Positions 8,177 through 17,355 of a stretch of 64,000 bases of DNA are shown piece after piece. Below the pieces are notes generated by a model. That model worked only from the letters and a program-made list of their open reading frames with translations, did not search any database and was not told the origin of the DNA. The DNA is from Lachnospiraceae bacterium UBA4631. GTDB lineage: Bacteria > Bacillota > Clostridia > Lachnospirales > Lachnospiraceae. The stretch is taken from contig DHMX01000022.1 of the NCBI GenBank assembly GCA_002406015.1, positions 1 through 64,000 on the forward strand. Reading direction: 5' to 3'. Numbering within the stretch: the stretch's first letter is position 1; every line of letters begins with the position of its first letter. The translations under genes and the position numbers were made by a program.

Positions 8177-9244
8177 ATGGCAAGTGAAGATAAGTTAAAA
8201 GCATTGGATGCAGCATTGGCACAAATAGAACGTCAGTATGGAAAAGGCTCTGTTATGAAGCTGGGGGATTCCGGAGCCAGTATGAATATTGAGACAATAC
8301 CAACCGGGTCATTGAGCTTGGATTTGGCATTGGGTCTGGGTGGCTTACCAAAAGGAAGAATTATTGAGATATACGGACCGGAATCCAGTGGTAAAACAAC
8401 CGTTGCCTTACATGCAGTGGCAGAAGTGCAAAAGCAGGGAGGAATTGCAGGTTTTATTGATGCAGAGCATGCATTAGACCCGTCCTATGCGAAGAATATT
8501 GGTGTAGATATTGATAATTTATACATATCCCAGCCGGATAACGGAGAACAGGCATTAGAGATTGCAGAGACAATGGTTCGTTCCGGTGCTGTGGATATTG
8601 TAATTATTGACTCGGTAGCGGCATTAGTACCGAAGGCAGAAATTGATGGCGAAATGGGAGATTCCCATGTAGGCTTGCAGGCAAGATTAATGTCACAGGC
8701 ATTGCGGAAGCTGACAGCAGTTATCAGTAAGTCAAATTGTATTGTTATCTTTATTAATCAGTTGCGGGAAAAGGTCGGAGTGATGTTCGGAAATCCGGAA
8801 ACAACTACCGGCGGTAGAGCCTTGAAGTTCTATTCCTCTGTGCGTTTGGATGTACGAAGAATTGAAACCTTGAAGAAGGGGACGGATGTAGTAGGTAATC
8901 GAACCAGAGTAAAGGTGGTTAAGAATAAGGTGGCACCACCATTTAAAGAGGCAGAATTTGATATTATGTTTGGAGAGGGAATTTCGCGGGAAGGAGATAT
9001 TCTGGACTTAGCGGTTGCAAACGATGTAGTTCAAAAGTCCGGAGCATGGTTTGCTTATCTGGGTGAAAAGATTGGTCAGGGAAGAGAAAATGCAAAGTCA
9101 TATTTAAAAGAAAATCCGGATGTATTAAACGAGATTGAACAACAGGTACGGACAAAGTGCGGAATTTCGCCGGAAGCGGAAGAGGAAGCAGAGCCGGAAA
9201 CAACCAAGCGGACAGGAAATAAGAAAAATGCAGAAGAAGCATGA
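8177..9244 (+). CDS. recA: Recombinase RecA
   Basis: Forms filaments on single-stranded DNA, carries out strand exchange and triggers LexA self-cleavage. From the ATG at 8177 (RBS CAGGAGGATATT) the product is 355 aa, with Walker A GPESSGKTT at 67-75, the Walker B/loop L1 region with IIDSVAALVP, and the conserved INQLREKVGVMFG. The C-terminal 25 residues are acidic, as usual. A longer frame begins at a TTG at 8108 but that lies in the promoter. recX overlaps the last 17 nt. Confidence 0.98.
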   Translation: MASEDKLKALDAALAQIERQYGKGSVMKLGDSGASMNIETIPTGSLSLDLALGLGGLPKGRIIEIYGPESSGKTTVALHAVAEVQKQGGIAGFIDAEHALDPSYAKNIGVDIDNLYISQPDNGEQALEIAETMVRSGAVDIVIIDSVAALVPKAEIDGEMGDSHVGLQARLMSQALRKLTAVISKSNCIVIFINQLREKVGVMFGNPETTTGGRALKFYSSVRLDVRRIETLKKGTDVVGNRTRVKVVKNKVAPPFKEAEFDIMFGEGISREGDILDLAVANDVVQKSGAWFAYLGEKIGQGRENAKSYLKENPDVLNEIEQQVRTKCGISPEAEEEAEPETTKRTGNKKNAEEA

Positions 9245-9683
9245 TAGTCTGGAGCAGGCAAAGCAATATGCACTGCGTAGTCTGACGTGTTATGCCCAGA
9301 CGGAAAACCAAATCAAAAGAAAGCTGCAGGCAAAGGCATTCGATAATGAAATCATTGCTGAAACTTTGGAATTTTTAAAAGCATATCATTATATTGACGA
9401 TGAACGATTTGTAGAAGAATATGTTGCTACCCATTGCGGACGCATGAATCGGAAGCAGATGCTTGAGCGTCTGCATGGAAAAGGAATTTACAATGCTTCG
9501 ATTGAAGAGTATCTGCAAGACGCAGATTATGATGAAGAACAGCTTTTACAAAACGAGATAGCAAAATACAGACGCAGCAAAACGGTAGCAAATCCGGCAC
9601 AGATAGATAAGATGAAAGTCTATTTTATGAAAAAAGGATATTCTATGTCATTAGTACGAGCTTGTATAAATGAAATAGAATGA
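9228..9683 (+). CDS. recX: Regulatory protein RecX
   Basis: Small helical protein that modulates RecA filaments. The product from ATG 9228 is 151 aa and shows the RecX three-helix repeats, including YALRSLTCYAQTENQIKRKL and the YIDDERFVEEYV segment. It starts inside the recA 3' end and is therefore translationally coupled. The open frame extends upstream within recA but has no plausible start there. Confidence 0.92.
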   Translation: MQKKHDSLEQAKQYALRSLTCYAQTENQIKRKLQAKAFDNEIIAETLEFLKAYHYIDDERFVEEYVATHCGRMNRKQMLERLHGKGIYNASIEEYLQDADYDEEQLLQNEIAKYRRSKTVANPAQIDKMKVYFMKKGYSMSLVRACINEIE

Positions 9684-9704
9684 TGGATTGTAGGTTCCAA
9701 ACAC

Positions 9705-9733
9705 TTGACATAATGCATAAAAAAGTATAAAAT
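9705..9733 (+). promoter_or_regulatory. Sigma-A promoter of rny
   Basis: TTGACA (9705-9710), 17-nt spacer, TAAAAT (9728-9733), 47 nt before the rny start codon. Confidence 0.75.
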
Positions 9734-9780
9734 TGTTTTGTTGTATTCGTACAATGAAAACTAAATAAGGAGGTGCTCCT

Positions 9781-11331
9781 GTGGAACCGATTCAATATAT
9801 AATTTGTGCTATTATAGTATTGGTTGTTGCAGTTATTACTTGGTTTGTTGCAATTGCGTATCGCAAAAATGTAGCAGAGAGTAAAACTGGTAAAGCTGAA
9901 GATAAAGCTCGAGAAATTATTGATGAAGCATTGAAGACCGCCGAAGCTAAGAAACGTGAAGCTTTGCTTGACGCGAAGGAAGAAAATCTCAAAATCAAAA
10001 ATGATTTTGATAAAGAGATGAAAGAGCGTAGGAATGAAGTGCAACGTATGGAAAAGAGAGTTCTTTCAAAGGAAGAGAATTTGGACCGGAAAGCGGAACA
10101 AATGGAAAAGAAAGAAGCATCTTTAGCCGCAAAAGAAGCTGCACTGGATAAGCAAAAAGCAAGAGTGGAAGAACTTCAGGCGAAAAGACTACAGGAACTG
10201 GAAAGAATTTCCGGATTAACCTCTGAACAAGCAAAAGATTACTTATTAAAGACTGTTGAAGATGAAGTAAAACATGAAACTGCGGTAATGATTAAGGAAA
10301 TGGAGAGCCGGGCAAAGGAAGAGGCAGGCAAGAAGGCGAAGGAATATGTTGTAAATGCCATTCAGCGATGTGCTGCCGACCATGTGGCTGAGACCACGAT
10401 TTCTTTAGTTCAGTTACCAAATGATGAAATGAAGGGACGTATTATTGGTCGTGAGGGTCGAAATATCCGAACCTTAGAGACCATGACAGGTGTAGATTTA
10501 ATTATTGATGATACACCGGAAGCCGTTATTTTATCAAGCTTTGATCCAATCAGAAGAGAAGTGGCAAGGATTGCACTTGAAAAATTAATTGTAGATGGAC
10601 GGATTCATCCAGCTAGAATTGAAGAAATGGTTGAGAAAGCACAGAAGGAAGTTGAAACCATGATGCGTGAAGAAGGTGAAGCAGCTACCTTGGAGGTAGG
10701 TGTTCACGGTATTCATCCTGAATTGGTGCGGTTGCTCGGTAAGATGAAATTTAGAACCAGCTATGGACAGAATGCGTTAAAGCACTCGATAGAGGTTGCA
10801 CAGCTATGTGGATTGCTGGCTGGCGAGATTGGCGTAGATGTTCGTATGGCTAAGCGGGCAGGACTTCTTCATGATATTGGTAAGTCTGTGGATCATGAAA
10901 TGGAAGGTTCCCATATTTCAATTGGTGTTGATTTATGTAGAAAGTATAAGGAATCTCCGTTAATTATTAATGCAGTGGAGGCTCATCACGGTGATGTAGA
11001 ACCGGAATCGTTGATTGCATGTATTGTGCAGGCAGCGGATACAATTTCGGCAGCCAGACCGGGAGCCAGAAGAGAAACGTTAGAAACATATACAACAAGG
11101 TTGACGCAGTTGGAGTCTATTGCAAATAGCTTCAACGGAGTTGATAAGTCTTTTGCAATTCAGGCAGGTAGAGAGATTCGGGTAATGGTTGTTCCAGAGC
11201 AGGTTGGTGATGCAGATATGGTTATTTTAGCTCATGATATTGCTAAGCAAATCGAAGATGAACTAGAGTATCCAGGACAGATTAAGGTAAGTTTAATTCG
11301 GGAATCACGCATTACTGATGTTGCAAAGTAG
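9781..11331 (+). CDS. rny: Ribonuclease Y
   Basis: Membrane-tethered endoribonuclease that starts decay of many mRNAs in Firmicutes. The 516-aa product has an N-terminal transmembrane helix (about 4-26), a long charged coiled coil (about 35-200), a KH RNA-binding domain with GRIIGREGRNIR, and an HD domain with H364-D365 in LLHDIGKSVDHE. It starts with GTG, preceded by AAGGAGGTGCTCCT. It has its own promoter and terminator. Confidence 0.97.
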   Translation: MEPIQYIICAIIVLVVAVITWFVAIAYRKNVAESKTGKAEDKAREIIDEALKTAEAKKREALLDAKEENLKIKNDFDKEMKERRNEVQRMEKRVLSKEENLDRKAEQMEKKEASLAAKEAALDKQKARVEELQAKRLQELERISGLTSEQAKDYLLKTVEDEVKHETAVMIKEMESRAKEEAGKKAKEYVVNAIQRCAADHVAETTISLVQLPNDEMKGRIIGREGRNIRTLETMTGVDLIIDDTPEAVILSSFDPIRREVARIALEKLIVDGRIHPARIEEMVEKAQKEVETMMREEGEAATLEVGVHGIHPELVRLLGKMKFRTSYGQNALKHSIEVAQLCGLLAGEIGVDVRMAKRAGLLHDIGKSVDHEMEGSHISIGVDLCRKYKESPLIINAVEAHHGDVEPESLIACIVQAADTISAARPGARRETLETYTTRLTQLESIANSFNGVDKSFAIQAGREIRVMVVPEQVGDADMVILAHDIAKQIEDELEYPGQIKVSLIRESRITDVAK

Positions 11332-11370
11332 TGGATGCATTGAATCATTGAAGCATGAAACTGAACATTA

Positions 11371-11407
11371 CCGTCATGATGGTGGATACCGTCATGGCGG
11401 TTTCTTT
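11371..11407 (+). terminator. Rho-independent terminator of rny
   Basis: A 12-bp stem with two G-T pairs (11371-11382 with 11389-11400), a 6-nt loop, then TTTCTTT. Confidence 0.8.
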
Positions 11408-11502
11408 CAATTTAAAAGACTTGCAAATTATTGGTGATTATATTACTATAAGAAAAGTTAAGCGAGAGTTAAAAGGAAACTATACGAAGGACGGTGGATG
11501 GA

Positions 11503-12705
11503 ATGGCATTAACATTATCAAACAAAGCAAAAGCTGTAAAACCTTCTTCTACGTTGGCAATCACAGCAAAAGCGAAGGAGTTAAAGGCAAAGGGAATTGA
11601 TGTAGTTGGCTTTGGAGCAGGAGAACCGGATTTTAATACTCCGGACAATATTAATAAAGCAGCAATTCAGGCAATTAATGATGGATTTACAAAATATACA
11701 CCGGCTTCCGGAATTATGGAGTTAAAGGAAGCAATCAGTCAGAAATTCAAAACCTTTAATCATTTGAACTATACACCGGAGCAGATTGTAATCAGCAATG
11801 GCGGTAAGCATTCCCTGATTAATGTATTTGCGGCAATTTTGAATCCGGGTGATGAGGTGTTGATTCCGGCACCATATTGGCTGAGTTATCCGGAAATGGT
11901 AAAATTGCAGGATGGTGTACCGGTACCGGTCACTACAAAACAGGAAAACGGCTATAAGGTAACTGCACAGGAATTAGAGGCAGCATTTACAGATAAAACA
12001 AAGGCATTGGTATTAAATTCTCCTTGTAATCCAACCGGTATGTTATATAGCAGGGGAGAATTACAGGCAATTGCAGATTTTGTTGTAAAGCATAATATTT
12101 ACGTTGTATCGGATGAAATGTATGAGTATCTGACATATGACGGTGCAGAGCATGTAAGTATCGGAAGCCTGAATGATGAGATTTTTGCACGCACCATTAC
12201 AGTGAGCGGTGTGTCAAAGAGCTATGCTATGACAGGCTGGAGAATCGGATATACAGGTTCCAGCACAGAAATTGCTAAGCTGATGAGCAGCGTGCAGAGC
12301 CACAGTGCATCGAATCCAAATTCTATTGCACAGAAGGCAACGGTAGAGGCAATTAACGGACCACAGGATACCATTTATTATATGAGAGAGCAGTTTGATA
12401 AGCGGAGAAAGTATATGGTAGAGCGGATTGCTGCTATGCCGCACGTATCCTGCGTAGAGCCAAAGGGTGCATTCTATGTGTTTATTGATGTTTCCGAGGC
12501 AACTGCTATGAAGTATAAGGGAGAAGTCGTATCGAGTGCTGCAAAGCTGGCAGATATTATGATTAATGATTTCAATGTAGCATTGATTCCATGTGAGGAC
12601 TTTGGAATTGAGAATCATGTCCGGTTGTCCTATGCAATTTCTCTGGAAAGCATTGAAAAGGGCTTAAACCGTTTTGAAGAATTTTTGAATACATTGACAG
12701 CATAA
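11503..12705 (+). CDS. Pyridoxal-phosphate aspartate aminotransferase (class I/II)
   Basis: Transfers amino groups between aspartate and 2-oxoglutarate; cytosolic. The 400-aa product resembles the Bacillus-type AspB (subgroup Ib): N-terminal LSNKAKAVKPSSTLAI, GFGAGEPDFNTP, LNSPCNPTG, and the PLP lysine K239 in SGVSKSYAMTGWRIGY. The ATG at 11503 fits the usual N-terminus; a GTG three codons upstream is possible. It stands alone between the rny terminator and its own terminator at 12874. Confidence 0.93.
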   Translation: MALTLSNKAKAVKPSSTLAITAKAKELKAKGIDVVGFGAGEPDFNTPDNINKAAIQAINDGFTKYTPASGIMELKEAISQKFKTFNHLNYTPEQIVISNGGKHSLINVFAAILNPGDEVLIPAPYWLSYPEMVKLQDGVPVPVTTKQENGYKVTAQELEAAFTDKTKALVLNSPCNPTGMLYSRGELQAIADFVVKHNIYVVSDEMYEYLTYDGAEHVSIGSLNDEIFARTITVSGVSKSYAMTGWRIGYTGSSTEIAKLMSSVQSHSASNPNSIAQKATVEAINGPQDTIYYMREQFDKRRKYMVERIAAMPHVSCVEPKGAFYVFIDVSEATAMKYKGEVVSSAAKLADIMINDFNVALIPCEDFGIENHVRLSYAISLESIEKGLNRFEEFLNTLTA

Positions 12706-12745
12706 AGCGGTTGAAGGTATCAGAGTATCCGAAGATAGAAAGCTG

Positions 12746-12853
12746 GTATAAGAAATCAGACACGAATTAGTAAGTGGACATAAGAAAACCGATATGAATG
12801 AAAAATCGGATATAAGAAAACCGATACAAGAAAAGCTGATACGATAATCAGAC
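12746..12853 (+). repeat. Degenerate short repeats after the aminotransferase gene
   Basis: The 15-mer ATAAGAAAACCGATA occurs exactly at 12780-12794 and 12812-12826, with related forms at about 12748-12761 and 12826-12841. It lies in the 168-bp AT-rich stretch before the terminator. No coding frame is evident. Confidence 0.7.
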
Positions 12854-12873
12854 AAATAAGTGAAACGAAAAAG

Positions 12874-12907
12874 GAATCTGCGAGCAACTCGCAGATTCTG
12901 TGTTTTT
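12874..12907 (+). terminator. Rho-independent terminator before the Nudix gene
   Basis: A perfect 11-bp stem (12874-12884 with 12888-12898), a CAA loop, then TGTGTTTTT. The T-run runs directly into the AGGAGG of the Nudix gene, so the hairpin could also act as an attenuator for that gene. Confidence 0.85.
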
Positions 12908-12918
12908 AGGAGGATAAG

Positions 12919-13452
12919 ATGGGAACTTATAAGAAGTTAAAGGAAGAAATGGTTTATAAAAGCAGACTGGTTACATTATATGATGATTATCTGGAGCTGC
13001 CGAACGGAAGAACGGTAGTATATGATTTGATTAAGCATTCCGGCGGTGCGGGGGTACTGCCGATTGATGAACAGGGAAATCTCATATTGGTTAAGCAGTA
13101 TCGTAATTCGGTGGATGCAGAGGTGTATGAGATTCCGGCAGGCTTACTGGAGGAGCATGAGTCCGGTGAACAATGTGCCAGACGCGAGCTGGAGGAGGAA
13201 ATCGGCTTCCGGGCAGAGAATATGGAGTTTGTAGCCATGGTATATGGTGCGATAGGTGTATGCAATGAAAAAACGGAGATTTATCTGGCAGAGCAGGTGG
13301 TTTCCGGAAAACGAAATCCCGACCCGGAGGAATTTATAGAAATTGTACATATTCCATTGGAACAGGCAATCGAGATGATTCGTAAAAAAGAAATTGTAGA
13401 TGCAAAGACTGTGATTGCAATTCAATATTATCAATTGAAGCAGGTTTTCTAA
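12919..13452 (+). CDS. Nudix hydrolase, ADP-ribose pyrophosphatase type
   Basis: Predicted to hydrolyse ADP-ribose to AMP and ribose 5-phosphate. The 177-aa protein carries a complete Nudix box from G75 to F97 (G-x5-E-x7-REL-x-EE-x-G-F), with the upstream AGVLPID strand usual for NudF-type enzymes. RBS AGGAGG lies 6 nt before the ATG. In Bacillus nudF, spoIIM and xerD cluster, which agrees with the genes that follow here. Confidence 0.92.
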   Translation: MGTYKKLKEEMVYKSRLVTLYDDYLELPNGRTVVYDLIKHSGGAGVLPIDEQGNLILVKQYRNSVDAEVYEIPAGLLEEHESGEQCARRELEEEIGFRAENMEFVAMVYGAIGVCNEKTEIYLAEQVVSGKRNPDPEEFIEIVHIPLEQAIEMIRKKEIVDAKTVIAIQYYQLKQVF

Positions 13453-13570
13453 GTACATAGTTGTATAAATGCAGAAGCAGGAACATATATATTTACAAGT
13501 CGGACATGATGTGGAAAATGAACGGTAAGAAATTCATGCGGCAAGAATAAAGCAGAGAAGAGGGCAAGGC

Positions 13571-14116
13571 ATGGATGGAAAAAAAGTGTCATGGATTTTG
13601 ATTAGTATATTTGTGGGTATCGTGTTAGGAACTGTATTTGCGAATCTGCTGGAACGCACACAGCCGGAGCTTTTATATGTCTTTGCGGTAGACCAGTATG
13701 TGACCGTTAGGCAGGGAGGCAGTGATAGGAAAGCGTTTGGGCAATACCTGTTGCAGCAAAGAGGAATGCAAGGGATTGGTATGCTCCTAATTTGTCTGTT
13801 TTGTAACACTATTTTTTTAATGATAGTATTTGGAGTTTCCGGTGGATTTATCTGGGGAGTGATTTTGTCTGTGGAAACTATGCGGATGGGGTTACAAGGC
13901 TTGTTTTTGGGAATTGTATGCTTTTTGCCGCATGGTATCTGCTATGCGATTGCAATCTGGCTGTTTCTTGTAGGAAAAGAGGAAGTTCGTCAACGAACAG
14001 AGGTACCGGTTCGCTTATGGCTGCAATGGTTTCTGGTGCCGATTGTTATGGCAATCGGAGGAATTGCATTGGAAATATGGGCTTCACCGGAACTGTTAGT
14101 ATGGATTTTAAATTAA
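13571..14116 (+). CDS. Stage II sporulation protein M-like membrane protein
   Basis: A 181-aa protein with about five hydrophobic segments: near 7-27, 72-95, 98-115, 117-140 and 152-175. SpoIIM takes part in forespore engulfment with SpoIID and SpoIIP. The family call rests on topology, the motif GIVLGTVFANLL near the N-terminus, PHGICYAIAIW near the end, and its position between nudF and xerD. The start has only a weak RBS (AGAGGGCAAGGC). Confidence 0.8.
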   Translation: MDGKKVSWILISIFVGIVLGTVFANLLERTQPELLYVFAVDQYVTVRQGGSDRKAFGQYLLQQRGMQGIGMLLICLFCNTIFLMIVFGVSGGFIWGVILSVETMRMGLQGLFLGIVCFLPHGICYAIAIWLFLVGKEEVRQRTEVPVRLWLQWFLVPIVMAIGGIALEIWASPELLVWILN

Positions 14117-14184
14117 TATTTGCTTTTACAGAGATTTCTAATTATAATAGCCTTATGTCGACGTATTTTGAAAGGAATTGTTGG

Positions 14185-15069
14185 ATGAGGGAAGAGATAG
14201 AGGAATTTGAGACGTATTTGCGTACGGTGAAGCGTTCCAGTAACAATACCGTAGCAGCGTATATCCGCGATTTGGAAAAAATGAAAAATTTCATGAATGA
14301 ACAGGGCAGGCAGGAAATAACGGATATTACAGCAACGAATCTGACAACGTATGCTTTGTATATGGAACGCCAAGGACTTTCCACTGCAACAATTTCCAGA
14401 AGTATTGCGTCTATTCGGGCGTTTTTTATCTATTTGTTACGAAAGGGAAGGATTCAGCAGGACCCTTCGGAGCAATTAAAGCCTCCGAAGGTTGAAAAGC
14501 GGCTTCCTGAAACCTTGACGGTTGAGGAAGTGAATCTTTTGTTAGCACAGCCGGCAGGTGATAGCCCGAAGGAAATACGGGATAAGGCAATGCTGGAGCT
14601 GTTATATGCGACCGGAATACGGGTGACAGAGCTGGTGTCCCTGAAGGTGGAGGATGTTAATCTGGAAATGGGATATATTCGATGCCATGATGGAGGACGG
14701 GAGCGGATTATACCGTTTGAGGCAGCCGCACAAAAGGCATTGCGTGCATATATGGGTGAGACAAGGGCTTCCTTATGCAAGGAATCGGAATATTTATTTA
14801 CAAATTGTCAGGGTTCTATGATGACGCGGCAGGGATTTTGGAAGATTATGAAGCAGTATGCGGCAAAGGCAGGAATCCAGAAGGATATTACTCCGCATAT
14901 GATTCGCCATTCCTTTGCGGTACATTTGGTGGAAAATGGAGCGGATTTGCGTTCTGTGCAGGAAATGCTTGGACATTCCGACATTTCTACGACACAGATA
15001 TATATGAAACGAGATGTTGTCCGATTGAAGGAGGTCTATGATCAAACACATCCGAGGGCAAGAGGTTAA
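14185..15069 (+). CDS. xerD: Tyrosine site-specific recombinase XerD-type
   Basis: Resolves chromosome dimers at dif. From ATG 14185 (RBS AAAGGA) the product is 294 aa, the normal XerC/D length, with a SAM-like N-terminal DNA-binding domain (1-100) and a catalytic domain. R146 (YATGIRVTEL), H238 and R241 (PHMIRH), H264 (MLGHSDISTTQ) and Y273 are present. The beta-hairpin that normally reads GKGNKER is HDGGRER here (168-174), one residue shorter and without the catalytic-type lysine. The frame is open from 13918 across the spoIIM-like gene but the upstream part is not Xer-like. Confidence 0.93.
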   Translation: MREEIEEFETYLRTVKRSSNNTVAAYIRDLEKMKNFMNEQGRQEITDITATNLTTYALYMERQGLSTATISRSIASIRAFFIYLLRKGRIQQDPSEQLKPPKVEKRLPETLTVEEVNLLLAQPAGDSPKEIRDKAMLELLYATGIRVTELVSLKVEDVNLEMGYIRCHDGGRERIIPFEAAAQKALRAYMGETRASLCKESEYLFTNCQGSMMTRQGFWKIMKQYAAKAGIQKDITPHMIRHSFAVHLVENGADLRSVQEMLGHSDISTTQIYMKRDVVRLKEVYDQTHPRARG

Positions 15070-15076
15070 TAACAGT

Positions 15077-16336
15077 ATGGTTGAGCTTAGAAGATTGTCG
15101 AATGGGATAAGAGTAGTGCTTGAAACAGTGCCGAATGTACGGTCAGTTGCACTGGGAATTTATGTGGAAACAGGCTCTGCATATGAAAATGAGCAGAACA
15201 ACGGAATTTCGCACATGATAGAGCATATGATGTTCAAGGGAACCAAGAGACGGACAGCAAGAGAGATAGCAATGGAAACGGCACTCCTGGGGGATGATAT
15301 GAATGCATATACAACCAAGGAGCTTACTTGCTATTATGCAAGAGTGCTTGACGAGCATTTGCCGATTATCGCAGATATTTTAGGAGATATGTTTACCAAT
15401 TCCCTTTTTGAAGAGGAAAATCTGCTGAAGGAAAAGGGCGTAATTATTGATGAAATAGATATGTATGAGGATTCACCGGAGGATTTAGTGCAGGAACAGC
15501 TTCAAAAGCTGGTGTGGAAGGAGCATCCGCTGGGATACATTATTTCGGGAACGGAAGAAAATGTAAAACGGATTGGACACGCAGAGCTGTTAGCCTTCTG
15601 GAAAGAAACCTATGTGGCAGAGCGTATTACAATTTCAATAGCCGGACATATAGAAGCAGAACCTGTCTGTGAGCTGCTGGAGCAATGCTTTGGAGGAATA
15701 CCATCCGGCAAGCGGCTTCAGATACCGGAGGCACCTGTTTATATTCCGGCAAAGAAAGCGTTTCAAAAGGAAATAGAACAGGTTCATCTTTGCCTTGGAT
15801 TTCCGGGTGTATCGCATATGGATGAACGCAGTTATGTGTTATCCATTGCCAATAATATTATAGGAGGAAGCTCCAGCTCACGTCTGTTTCAACAGATTCG
15901 GGAGGAAGAAGGGCTTTGCTACAGTCTGTATTCTTATGGAAGTTCTTATCATCGAACCGGTACATTTCAGATATATTGCGGCATGAGTGAAGAAAATCTG
16001 GAACGTGTATATGAGGGGATACAGGTAGCATTGCAGGCTTTGAAGGAGTCCGGACCAACAACCGAAGAAATGGAGCAGTCATTGGCACAGATTCGTTCTG
16101 AGCTGTTGCTTTCCATGGAAAATACACATAACCGGATGAATAATAATGCAAGAAATTTATTATATATGGGGCGGATTCTTACTTTAGAGGAAACCTTAGA
16201 GCATTTAAGACAGGTGACTGCATCGGAAATCATTGAATATTTGCAGGAGAATTGTAACCGGAATCAAATGAGCATCACGCTGGCAGGTAATCTGGAAGGA
16301 GAACCCAAATTGCAAAGAATTTTTGAAAGCTGGTAA
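15077..16336 (+). CDS. M16 family zinc peptidase (processing-peptidase-like)
   Basis: Cytosolic insulinase-family protease of the type found in Firmicutes near rny/pnp or xerD (YmxG/MlpA-like). The inverted zinc motif HMIEH is at residues 46-50 and the second zinc ligand lies in the Glu-rich segment around 115-130; the C-terminal half carries the usual R/Y-rich pattern GLCYSLYSY. I use ATG 15077, which leaves six residues before LSNGIRVV as in relatives. An ATG at 15038, inside xerD and 3 nt after AAGGAGG, would add 13 residues and is a real alternative. Confidence 0.9.
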   Translation: MVELRRLSNGIRVVLETVPNVRSVALGIYVETGSAYENEQNNGISHMIEHMMFKGTKRRTAREIAMETALLGDDMNAYTTKELTCYYARVLDEHLPIIADILGDMFTNSLFEEENLLKEKGVIIDEIDMYEDSPEDLVQEQLQKLVWKEHPLGYIISGTEENVKRIGHAELLAFWKETYVAERITISIAGHIEAEPVCELLEQCFGGIPSGKRLQIPEAPVYIPAKKAFQKEIEQVHLCLGFPGVSHMDERSYVLSIANNIIGGSSSSRLFQQIREEEGLCYSLYSYGSSYHRTGTFQIYCGMSEENLERVYEGIQVALQALKESGPTTEEMEQSLAQIRSELLLSMENTHNRMNNNARNLLYMGRILTLEETLEHLRQVTASEIIEYLQENCNRNQMSITLAGNLEGEPKLQRIFESW

Positions 16337-16414
16337 AAAGGACACACTTTGGACTTAAATTTGATGTATACTTATGACGTATAGAATGTTTAGAACAAAC
16401 AGGAGGGATAAAAG

Positions 16415-17353
16415 ATGTTGCATGTAGACAACCTTGTTAAGCGATATGGTAAACGAGAAGCCTTAAAGGGTGTTTCTTTTCATGTAAATGCCGGACAGAT
16501 AGTAGGACTCCTTGGAGAAAATGGAGCAGGAAAGACCACTATCATGAATATTATTACAGGTTATCTTGCTTCGGATGACGGTGATGTGGAAATAAATGGG
16601 CTGAATATTCTGGACAAGCCGATTGAAGCGAAGCAGATGTTAGGATACTTGCCAGAAAAACCGCCATTATATGAAAAGATGAGCGTGAGTGAGTATTTAG
16701 AGTTTGTTGGTGAATTAAGGGGATTGGAACACCTGACAATTGTTCGTGAAATATCAGAGCTTTTAAAGAAGTTGGATATGGAGAAATACAAGCATACGCT
16801 GATTTGTCAGTTGTCAAAGGGATATAAGCAGCGTGTAGGCTTTGCACAGGCATTAATGGGAAAACCTCCGTTGGTGATACTGGATGAACCGATGGTAGGC
16901 TTAGACCCAAATCAGATAGTTGAAATGCGGGAATTGATTCGTTCCATGGCAGGAGGGCAAACCGTTATTTTAAGCTCTCACATATTATCAGAAATCGAAA
17001 CAATTTGTGATAAAATTATCATTATAGATGACGGCAGGGTAGTAGCCGAGGATACGGTAAAGAAATTAGAAGAAGAGAATACAAAAAACAATATTCTGCG
17101 GGTTGTTGTAAAGGGCAAAAAGGGTGATATACATAAAATTCTGCGGGAAACAGAGCTGGTAAAACGGTTTCAGCTGCTTGGAGAAGTGGAGCCGGGAGTG
17201 TATGAGTTTCAGGTGGTAACGGAATCGGGAACGGATGTCAGAGATGAATTATTCCTGCTGTTTGCCCATAATCAGATGATTGTATACAGTATTAATACAG
17301 AACAACTCTCGTTGGAAGAAGTATTCCGTAAAGTAACAAATAAGGAGGAATAA
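16415..17353 (+). CDS. ABC transporter ATPase, GldA-like
   Basis: ATP-binding subunit of an ABC-2-type transporter. The 312-aa protein has Walker A GENGAGKTT (34-42), signature LSKGYKQR (133-140), Walker B LVILDE (153-158) and a C-terminal extension of about 100 residues, typical of the GldA/NosF/CcmA-like group. RBS AGGAGGGATAAAAG. The permease follows 2 nt after its stop and a GldG-like protein after that, giving a three-gene operon. The substrate is unknown. Confidence 0.93.
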   Translation: MLHVDNLVKRYGKREALKGVSFHVNAGQIVGLLGENGAGKTTIMNIITGYLASDDGDVEINGLNILDKPIEAKQMLGYLPEKPPLYEKMSVSEYLEFVGELRGLEHLTIVREISELLKKLDMEKYKHTLICQLSKGYKQRVGFAQALMGKPPLVILDEPMVGLDPNQIVEMRELIRSMAGGQTVILSSHILSEIETICDKIIIIDDGRVVAEDTVKKLEEENTKNNILRVVVKGKKGDIHKILRETELVKRFQLLGEVEPGVYEFQVVTESGTDVRDELFLLFAHNQMIVYSINTEQLSLEEVFRKVTNKEE

Positions 17354-17355
17354 GG

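Noticed and set aside
13918..14184. Upstream extension of the xerD frame over the spoIIM-like gene
   Set aside because: The frame is open by chance; the upstream residues are not Xer-like and the region encodes the spoIIM-like protein in another frame. The RBS before 14185 decides the start.
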